From Eubacteriaceae bacterium (lineage in GTDB: Bacteria > Bacillota > Clostridia > Peptostreptococcales > Anaerovoracaceae), in assembly GCA_029012125.1 (NCBI GenBank), contig JAQXLM010000177.1:1-38117 (forward strand): a stretch of DNA of 38,117 bases, read 5' to 3'. The translations under genes were made by a program, and so were the position numbers. How positions within the stretch are numbered: the first letter of the stretch is position 1; every line of letters starts with the position of its first letter. This document shows positions 31,865-38,117 of this stretch, in pieces. A model generated the notes under the pieces. It saw nothing but the letters and a program-made list of their open reading frames with translations, searched no databases and had not been told where the DNA came from.

Positions 31865-34075
31865 CTATAACCCCATCATTGAAACAAGTCTGTATTTCAG
31901 TCCGGAATATCGCATGGATATTCTGTTGTTATCTATCATCGCGTTCATTCTTCCTTCAGAACCAACAAGCACAACCACGTTTTTCCCCCTTGTCACCGCA
32001 GTATACAGCAGATTTCTCGTTGCCAAAACCGGTGGGAACCAGGACACAGGCATTACAACTATTGGGAATTCGCTTCCCTGACTCTTATGTACAGTTACGG
32101 CATATGCAAGCTCAAGTTCATCCAGCTGGGAGAATTCATAGGTTACAACCCTGTCTTCATCAAAGACAACAGTCATCTGATTATACTCTTTATCAATACT
32201 CTCGATAAAACCTACATCTCCGTTAAAAATACCCTCTCCCTCGTTGAAATCTCTCCGGCTTCTCCATCCGATTGCGTAATTGTTTCTGATCTGCATTACC
32301 TTATCGCCTTCCCGGAAGATTTTATCTCCGAATTTTCTCTCCTCAAGATCCTCACGAGGCGGATTCAAGGCCTGCTGTAACGCCTTGTTTAGAGAAAGAC
32401 TCCCAAGTATTCCCTTTTTTACCGGAGTCAGAACCTGAATATCCCTCACAGAATCCATATCCATATAGTATGCAGGTAACCGCTTAGTGACAAGATCAAC
32501 TATAAGTTCCTCCATCTGCTTCTCGTTACGACGCTCCATGAAAAAGAAATCCTTCTCCTTCTCATTGAGAAAAGGTCTTTCTCCCTGATTTATTCTGTGT
32601 GCATTAACCACAATCATGCTTTCCTCTGCCTGTCGGAAGATTTCCTTCAGCATAACGGTATGTATATATTCGCTTTCTATAATATCACGGAGAACATTCC
32701 CCGCACCCACTGACGGAAGCTGATCCACATCACCTACAAGAATCAGCCTTGTCCCCGGCTTTATTGCATCTGTCAGTCCCTCCATCAGCATTAAATCCAG
32801 CATGGATGCCTCATCTACAATTACCGCATCGTAATCCAGCTGATTTTCCGAGTTCTTGCCAAATCTCATGTTGTCCTCATCCTCATCATAATAGTACTCC
32901 AGAAGACGATGTACTGTGTAGGCCGGCCTGCCGCTGGTCTCAGTTATTCTCTTTGCTGCTCTTCCCGTAGGTGCACATATTGCAACTTTAAGCTCACTGC
33001 TTTCGAGAATATTGATTATGGTGTTGATAATCGTAGTTTTTCCTGTTCCGGGACCGCCTGTGATTACTGAAATATTTCTTGCCAGGGAACTTCTTACAGC
33101 CTCAATCTGTGCTGCTGAAAGTGAGATTCCGGTCTGTCTCTCAGTTATTCTGATCATGCTGTCTATGTCAGCCGTCAAAGTCCTCAGATGAGAGTTCTCA
33201 ATTATCATAAGATTCTTGCATACCGTCTGCTCTGCAAAATAGTAGGAGTAAAGATATACCACCGGACGGTTTTCTATGGTTTCTACCCTTACTTCTCCCT
33301 CAAAGGCCATTTCCACAAGATTCTCCTGTACCAGACTTATGGAAACCTGAAGGAGCTCTCCAACTCTTTCGCACAGTTCCTGCTGAGGCACATATGTGCT
33401 TCCTTCCCCGGCGTAATATGTAAGTCCGTATTTGATACCACTCTTTATTCTAAAAGGACTCTCGCTTTCAAAGCCCATTTTGGCAGCTATTGCATCAGCT
33501 TTTTTAAACCCTATTCCGTACACCTCTGAAGTAAGTCTGTAAGGATTCTCCTTAATCAGCTCAGTAGCATCAGCACCGTAAATCCGGTATAGTTTCAGTG
33601 CATATTCAGCTGAAATCCCATATTTTTGGAAGAACATTGACACGTTGGCGAACTCTCTGTGCGCCCCGTAGCTTTCTGCAATCATTGCAGCCTTCTTCGG
33701 ACCGATACCGCTTATCCGGCACAGCTTTTCAGGCTCCTCTTCAAGAACCCTCAGTGTATCCTCTCCAAAAGCTCCAACTATCGCCGCAGCTGTTTTAGGT
33801 CCGATTCCTTTGATTATTTCAGACGCCAAAAAGCCTTCAATACCTGTAATACCCGTAGGCAGCACCTCTTCAAATTCAGAAAAGGCAAACTGTTCCCCGT
33901 AGGTAGGATGGTTTTTGAAGGTTCCTCTTAATCTGTATGATGTTCCTTTGACACAGGAAGGGAGGCAGCCGACTACGGTAAAGATTTCATCGTCTGTCTC
34001 CATTACACCGATAGTGTATCCGTTAACTTCGTTGTAGTATACTATTTCTGTTAGTACTCCCTGTTTTTCTTCCAT
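31865..34075 (-). CDS. recD2: RecD2-type 5'-3' DNA helicase
   Basis: SF1B helicase of bacteria lacking RecBC, involved in DNA repair and replication-fork upkeep. 736 residues, typical of RecD2. The N-terminal region has an OB-like start and helix-hairpin-helix repeats (IIKGIGPKTAAAIVGAFG, ISGIGPKKAAMIAESYG and VYGIGFKKADAIA). The helicase core has Walker A GGPGTGKTTIINT, CAPTGRAAKRITE, the Walker B DAVIVDEASMLD, GDVDQLPSVGAG and LKEIFRQAEES. The C-terminal part has AYAVTVHKSQGSEFP and LLYTAVTRGKNVVVLVG. It lies 29 bp after the nucleotidyltransferase-like gene. Confidence 0.96.
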   Translation of the reverse strand: MEEKQGVLTEIVYYNEVNGYTIGVMETDDEIFTVVGCLPSCVKGTSYRLRGTFKNHPTYGEQFAFSEFEEVLPTGITGIEGFLASEIIKGIGPKTAAAIVGAFGEDTLRVLEEEPEKLCRISGIGPKKAAMIAESYGAHREFANVSMFFQKYGISAEYALKLYRIYGADATELIKENPYRLTSEVYGIGFKKADAIAAKMGFESESPFRIKSGIKYGLTYYAGEGSTYVPQQELCERVGELLQVSISLVQENLVEMAFEGEVRVETIENRPVVYLYSYYFAEQTVCKNLMIIENSHLRTLTADIDSMIRITERQTGISLSAAQIEAVRSSLARNISVITGGPGTGKTTIINTIINILESSELKVAICAPTGRAAKRITETSGRPAYTVHRLLEYYYDEDEDNMRFGKNSENQLDYDAVIVDEASMLDLMLMEGLTDAIKPGTRLILVGDVDQLPSVGAGNVLRDIIESEYIHTVMLKEIFRQAEESMIVVNAHRINQGERPFLNEKEKDFFFMERRNEKQMEELIVDLVTKRLPAYYMDMDSVRDIQVLTPVKKGILGSLSLNKALQQALNPPREDLEERKFGDKIFREGDKVMQIRNNYAIGWRSRRDFNEGEGIFNGDVGFIESIDKEYNQMTVVFDEDRVVTYEFSQLDELELAYAVTVHKSQGSEFPIVVMPVSWFPPVLATRNLLYTAVTRGKNVVVLVGSEGRMNAMIDNNRISMRYSGLKYRLVSMMGL

Positions 34076-34104
34076 ACGCTGCTAATCCCTTAATCCATTT
34101 TGTA

Positions 34105-35352
34105 TTATCTAATCCATTTTACATATCTTGTCAGAGCTGCAAATTTATTTCTGTTAAACTTCTTTGCTGCCTTAAGCAATACATCTCTCTTGTTGTCTGA
34201 CGGCTTGTAGTGAACTACAGAGGTTACATAACCAAGAAGCTGTCTTGCTCTTTCCGGAGTCTTCGCTATGCCTGCTTCCAGCAAATCGTTTTCGTCAATT
34301 ACAAGATCCTCGATGAATACAGGTTCATTATTGCTTTCGATAGTCTTCATGTAGTAGTTTCTTGCTTCTATTTTCAGAGAAGGCTGATCGTATACGATTC
34401 TCTGTGCCTTTGACAGATTATGCAGGTAGTTATACTCCTCCATTCCGAACTCAGAAAGGAATCTCTTAAACTGAACAGGATCGTTAAGGAAGTATATCTT
34501 GTAGATGTTTATTACAGCATCTCTCAAATACTGTCTGGTCTTTTCATCAAAGTTCATACGATCGATTGCGGCAAATGCTCTCTTCTTTCCGATTACGGTG
34601 TAAAGAAGTCCCAGTCTTCTAAGTCTTACAGGATGCGTATTATCGATATTGTCACAGAGCATTGCGAATTCCTTCAATTCCGTTCTGGTCATGCTCTTTG
34701 TGACCTTTTCGCCGTAAATAACTGACATCAGTCCGCTTTCAGCCATAATTGACAGACCTTTTCCTGCATTATCACTGATGAGTATTCTTTCAAGGCGTGT
34801 TCTGATAGGGGCAATATCGTAATCAACCAGCAGTCTCCAGTTTTCTGAAATTCCATCGAACACTTCCTTATGTAAATCATAGCCCATCTCAGCTGCCAGT
34901 CTCACAGCGTCCAGCATCTTAATCGGATCTGCGGTAAATAATTCTCCGGCAGGTCCGATGGTCTTTACGATTTTCTTTTTCATATCCTCTCTGCCTTCGA
35001 AAGGATCTATGAAGCCTCTGTCAGGGTTTTCAGCTATGGCATCTATTGTGAAGCCGCGTGCCTTCAGTTCTGTTTCCACATCAGATGAAATAGCTTTTAT
35101 GTCCAGTGTTGAGCCATCTTCATCATTAAGGGAGAAGTCCACTCTCAGAGTATCCTTGGCCTTTCCGATGAGATTTCCTTCAGGATACAGTTCCTGAAGC
35201 TTTTCAGGTGATGTAATCGCAACAAAATCCCAGTCATAGGTGCGAACTCCGTTTATTCCCATTCTTACACAGTCTCCTACGGAGTAAGTTTCAATACCTG
35301 ACTGTTCCAGCTTATGCAGTACATCCAATACATCCTTATTATACTTAATCAT
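34105..35352 (-). CDS. Divergent CCA-adding-enzyme-like nucleotidyltransferase
   Basis: 415 residues with the overall layout of class II tRNA nucleotidyltransferase/poly(A) polymerase (NTase head, RNA-binding middle, no HD domain). Motif A reads VGDCVRMGINGVRTYDWDF: the DxD carboxylates remain, but the usual GGxVRD is changed to GDxVRM. The motif B region reads ARGFTIDA where RRDFTINA is normal. The base-selecting EDxxR motif reads ADPIK (E to A, R to K). The ERI motif survives in RLERILIS. So it may still transfer nucleotides, but CTP/ATP selection by the normal Asp-Arg pair is doubtful. A good AGGAGG lies upstream. Operonic with the exonuclease yhaM and with recD2. A standard CCA enzyme may exist elsewhere in the genome. 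Confidence 0.8.
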   Translation of the reverse strand: MIKYNKDVLDVLHKLEQSGIETYSVGDCVRMGINGVRTYDWDFVAITSPEKLQELYPEGNLIGKAKDTLRVDFSLNDEDGSTLDIKAISSDVETELKARGFTIDAIAENPDRGFIDPFEGREDMKKKIVKTIGPAGELFTADPIKMLDAVRLAAEMGYDLHKEVFDGISENWRLLVDYDIAPIRTRLERILISDNAGKGLSIMAESGLMSVIYGEKVTKSMTRTELKEFAMLCDNIDNTHPVRLRRLGLLYTVIGKKRAFAAIDRMNFDEKTRQYLRDAVINIYKIYFLNDPVQFKRFLSEFGMEEYNYLHNLSKAQRIVYDQPSLKIEARNYYMKTIESNNEPVFIEDLVIDENDLLEAGIAKTPERARQLLGYVTSVVHYKPSDNKRDVLLKAAKKFNRNKFAALTRYVKWIR

Positions 35353-35364
35353 CTCTATTCCTCC

Positions 35365-36327
35365 TTACCTTTCTGCAGGCTTATATATTCTTCTGTTATC
35401 AAGTACCCAGATTCTATCTGAGAAGCTTCCAGGTTCTACACCCTTCAGAGCTTCCTCCATATCAAACATTCTTGCATCCAGAATGTCCAGGTAGTGAAGC
35501 ACCTCTGCCTCAGGAAACAGCGGTTTCTTAGGGCTTCCGTATTCAGGCTCATAGTGGTGAGACAGTATCATATGCTCCAGCATTACAGCCTTTTCCCGGC
35601 TGAAACCCAGCTCCCGGGTCTCTCTGTCGAGAAAGCTGATTCCCTGAACAATATGTCCCAGCATTTGTCCCTCAAATGAATATCCCGGAGAAATGCCGAA
35701 TTCGTTGGATTCTATTTCGTTTAATTTCTCAATATCGTGGAGAACAACGCCTGCTGATACCAGATCTCTGTTCAAAAATGTGTATATTCGGCAAACTGAC
35801 AAGCCGGTCATCAGCATTCTCTTCATGTGATACAGAAGACCTGCAAACTCCGCATGATGATTTTTGGATGCAGCAGGATAGTACATCAGCTTGTCTCTGT
35901 TGTCATCAAGCACCTTGGTACAAAGTCTTTTCAGATCCTCATCCTCCATTTCCTCCGCAATGCCGTAAATATATGCGAACATATCCTCCGGTTTTTCCGG
36001 TGCGGCTTTAATGAAATCCTCCAAGTCTATGGGATCTTCTTCATTAGCTCTTCTTATTCTGGCAATTCTCAGCTGTGTCTGACCCTGCCAGTCTGTAACC
36101 TGGGCTTTAACTTTGATGATTTCGCCTTCTTTGATACCGGCTAGATCGTCAGCCTCTGCATCAGCAATATCCCATTTCTTGGAGTTTACTTCTCCGGTTT
36201 TATCTCCAAGCAAAACGTCAAAATACTGCTTCTTGTTGGCACCGACTTTGATGCCTGCGCTTTTCACCATAAAGAAATCTACAACTTCAGAATAATCCTT
36301 CAGATTCTCAACAAAAAACTGTTTCAT
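35365..36327 (-). CDS. yhaM: YhaM-family 3'-5' exoribonuclease
   Basis: Metal-dependent 3'-5' exonuclease that trims RNA (and DNA) ends in Firmicutes. 320 residues, close to Bacillus YhaM. An N-terminal OB-fold (about 15-90: QYFDVLLGDKTGEVNSKKWD, VTDWQGQTQLRI) is followed by an HD domain (about 160-300) with NHHAEFAGLLYHMKRML, the VLHDIEKLNE histidine-aspartate pair, and EHMILSHHYEPEYGSP, with a conserved HYLDILDARM toward the end. GAGGAGA precedes the ATG. First gene of the operon yhaM-nucleotidyltransferase-recD2-comF. Confidence 0.93.
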   Translation of the reverse strand: MKQFFVENLKDYSEVVDFFMVKSAGIKVGANKKQYFDVLLGDKTGEVNSKKWDIADAEADDLAGIKEGEIIKVKAQVTDWQGQTQLRIARIRRANEEDPIDLEDFIKAAPEKPEDMFAYIYGIAEEMEDEDLKRLCTKVLDDNRDKLMYYPAASKNHHAEFAGLLYHMKRMLMTGLSVCRIYTFLNRDLVSAGVVLHDIEKLNEIESNEFGISPGYSFEGQMLGHIVQGISFLDRETRELGFSREKAVMLEHMILSHHYEPEYGSPKKPLFPEAEVLHYLDILDARMFDMEEALKGVEPGSFSDRIWVLDNRRIYKPAER

Positions 36328-36340
36328 TATCTCTCCTCAT

Positions 36341-36393
36341 AAAAAAATAACTATACTTTATTGTATAACATTTTTACAAAAAAGTATAGTTAT
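36341..36393 (-). terminator. AT-rich terminator of the histidine kinase, overlapping the yhaM promoter
   Basis: A perfect 12-bp inverted repeat (ATAACTATACTT at 36347-36358, AAGTATAGTTAT at 36382-36393) ends on the minus strand in a run of at least six T. Within it, TTGTAA (36379-36374) and TATAGT (36355-36350), 18 bp apart, could be the yhaM promoter. Confidence 0.62.
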
Positions 36394-36412
36394 AATGTTG
36401 TCGTGGTTTGTA

Positions 36413-38080
36413 TTATTCTGTCTCCGTCTCTGTCGAAACTTCTGCCGGAGCTTCCCCTTTACTCAAAGTGACGCATGCCTTAAACAGGTCTCCGTCGATT
36501 TTGAGTTCCAGCTTGCCGTCCATCAGTTCTGTCAGATCCTTTGCGATTGCAAGTCCAAGTCCGCTGCCTTCAGTGTTTCTTGATTCATCTCCCCGCTTGA
36601 ATCTCTCCATAAGCTCATCTGCGGAAATGTTAAGCTGAGCCTCGCTCATATTCTTAACCTCCAGAGTCAGACAGTCGCCCTTTTCTACAATGTCGATATA
36701 TACTCGGCTGTTTGCCAGTGCGTATTTACCTGCATTAACGAACAGGTTCTCCATCACCCTCCATAAAAGCTGTCCGTCAGCTTTTACATATGCGCTGTCA
36801 GCTTTGTTAGTGAATATTACCGAAAGCCCTCTGGAGGTAAATCTTTCTTCAGTTTCAGCCAGTGCCTGATTGACCATGGAAACCATCTCAATCTGCTGCA
36901 TGTTCACAGAGATTGCACCGCTGCTGGCCTTTGCCGCATCGAAGAGATCCTCTGTAAGCTTTTTCAAACGAAGAGTTTTCTCCTGTACAATATCCAGGTA
37001 TTCCGGCGCATTAGGACTGTCAAGACCTTCTCTCTTCATCAGATCAACATATGAAATCATAGATGTGAGAGGAGTCTTCAGATCGTGAGAAACATTGGAA
37101 ATAAGCTCAGTTTTCATTCTGACACTCTTATTCTCGTTCTCTACGGCAATTCCTGTTGCACTTGAAATTTCGTTTACATCCATTGCCAGCCTATCCAGCT
37201 CTCCATCACCCTCGATTGGAATTTTATATTCCAGGTTTCCATTTTTCAGCTCATTTATTCCCTGTTTTACACGTTTGTATTTTTTCAGCCATCTTGGGAC
37301 GACTGCACAAATCAGAATAAGTACCGGTATGAAGCCTAACCAGGATGCAGAGAGCAAAGCACCCAGAATGCATGCCCCCATTACCTTTAAGGTTGTATTG
37401 TCACTGGCTCTGAAAGCACCCACCAGTATACTGATAATTCTTCCTATAACTGTATGATTCCAGAACCGGCCTGCCTTTATCCTCTTGAAAATAGATAATA
37501 TGCAGACAAGGCCTACTGCAAAGGATAAGGCTGTTCCTATAAAGGATCCGATTACTAGTATCGGAACCGGAATAAAGGTCTCATCCAGATTGCTGACATG
37601 GAACCATAGCATATCAGCGTCCTCGGCCTTAACAGACGACCTCAGAGAGTCAACAAGTACTTTGTACGGATCCGAATACGGAATCAGTTCCTCTGCAAAG
37701 AATACTGTAAGGCCCACCAGTGCCGTTACGGCAAGTGTCCCCAGACAGAGCTGGAATTCAACAAACCATCTGTCAAACCGGTTAAGATTAATCTTTCCTT
37801 CATCGTCTCGGAAACCTACAAACACAACAGCTGCAATGAGAGAAATCAATGCAATGAGCAGTGACGATCCTCCAAGCATCCATAGTTTGCCCATGTATTC
37901 GCTTATTCCCGGATTCCCTGCCAGATATTTCCCCGGCATCTGCCATATCAGATCATAACCGCTTAGCAGAGCTATGGCAAGTATTAATGTCATGGATGAA
38001 GCCGCGACGCATATGGCTCCGCTTATAAAGCAGAAGGTCTTACGGCTTGTTCCGTTAGATTTTTTCAATTTTGTATCCAA
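36413..38080 (-). CDS. Membrane sensor histidine kinase, VanS-like
   Basis: 555 residues with about five membrane helices (near 16-40, 68-91, 110-132, 170-197 and 234-262), a HAMP-like linker, the HisKA phosphoacceptor SNVSHDLKTPLTS, an N box ENLFVNAGKYAL and the G2 box EGSGLGLAIAKDL. The G1 box DxGxG is absent; KNMSEAQLNISADEL stands there, a variant seen in a subgroup of Firmicute kinases with the same RFKRGDESRNTEGSG block, so the enzyme is probably active. The start is TTG at 38080, with AAGGTGG upstream, and overlaps the response regulator by 26 nt. Signal unknown; the multi-helix sensor suggests an envelope cue. Confidence 0.88.
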   Translation of the reverse strand: MDTKLKKSNGTSRKTFCFISGAICVAASSMTLILAIALLSGYDLIWQMPGKYLAGNPGISEYMGKLWMLGGSSLLIALISLIAAVVFVGFRDDEGKINLNRFDRWFVEFQLCLGTLAVTALVGLTVFFAEELIPYSDPYKVLVDSLRSSVKAEDADMLWFHVSNLDETFIPVPILVIGSFIGTALSFAVGLVCILSIFKRIKAGRFWNHTVIGRIISILVGAFRASDNTTLKVMGACILGALLSASWLGFIPVLILICAVVPRWLKKYKRVKQGINELKNGNLEYKIPIEGDGELDRLAMDVNEISSATGIAVENENKSVRMKTELISNVSHDLKTPLTSMISYVDLMKREGLDSPNAPEYLDIVQEKTLRLKKLTEDLFDAAKASSGAISVNMQQIEMVSMVNQALAETEERFTSRGLSVIFTNKADSAYVKADGQLLWRVMENLFVNAGKYALANSRVYIDIVEKGDCLTLEVKNMSEAQLNISADELMERFKRGDESRNTEGSGLGLAIAKDLTELMDGKLELKIDGDLFKACVTLSKGEAPAEVSTETETE

Positions 38081-38117
38081 TTCCCCACACCACCTTCAAA
38101 TATTTTGGATTTTTTGG
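38055..38117 (-). CDS. OmpR/VanR-family response regulator, C-terminus only
   Basis: The window end holds the last 20 codons of a gene read on the minus strand, ending NPKYLKVVWGIGYKIEKI and TAA at 38055. This is the classic C-terminal strand-turn of the OmpR winged-helix domain (the R/K-V-W-G-x-G-Y block). It overlaps the TTG start of the histidine kinase, as is usual for a regulator-kinase operon. The rest lies beyond the window. Confidence 0.85.
   Translation of the reverse strand, partial: PKNPKYLKVVWGIGYKIEKI

Overview
This window is a stretch of a low-GC, anaerobic, spore-forming Firmicute of class Clostridia. The evidence is AGGAGG-type ribosome sites before nearly every gene, a clostridial-type hexameric glutamate dehydrogenase, AddA- and RecD2-type helicases, the c-di-AMP/glucosamine operon, and spore genes (a GerA/SpoVAF-type protein and a CwlJ-GerQ pair). 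Placement near the Peptostreptococcales/Anaerovoracaceae is a guess.

Layout. 1-1125 is a decayed mobile-element zone: an IS3-family transposase remnant, then several copies of a 41-bp-period repeat like the iterated ends of IS21-type elements. 1199-4701 holds the chaperone htpG (-), with a CIRCE operator, divergent from a strongly expressed gdhA (+). 4807-9898 holds addA (-) and gpmI (+), divergent from one compact palindromic double promoter. 9947-19616 is an inferred six-gene minus-strand operon, gltX-dnaE-pfkA-DUF308-like membrane protein-HI0933/BaiN-like flavoprotein-COG2509 flavoprotein. It has a near-consensus promoter in front and a bidirectional terminator at the end. 19732-22752 is the sporulation island: a GerA/SpoVAF-like protein, a small three-helix membrane protein of unknown role, and cwlJ-gerQ. 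22816-30172 is a second minus-strand operon, cdaA-cdaR-glmM-glmS-ahcY-ywlG, with a 32-residue membrane microprotein at its tail. It couples c-di-AMP synthesis to UDP-GlcNAc supply and adds an S-adenosylhomocysteine step. 30319-36327 holds yhaM, a divergent CCA-enzyme-like nucleotidyltransferase, recD2 and comF, then a structured non-coding RNA interpreted as a raiA-motif RNA, then hpf. 36413-38117 is a VanS-like histidine kinase and the last codons of its response regulator.

How the genes work together. Most of the window is housekeeping: translation, replication, glycolysis, recombination and cell-wall precursors. The parts worth a second look are the structured RNA between comF and hpf; the nucleotidyltransferase with altered catalytic-motif residues, operonic with a 3'-5' exoribonuclease; the lysine-poor, methionine-rich GerQ; the short archaeal/Thermotoga-type AhcY in the glm operon; and the 32-residue microprotein. 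No wholly new multi-gene system could be proved by reading alone. The yhaM-to-hpf block is the best candidate for an under-described RNA/ribosome module.
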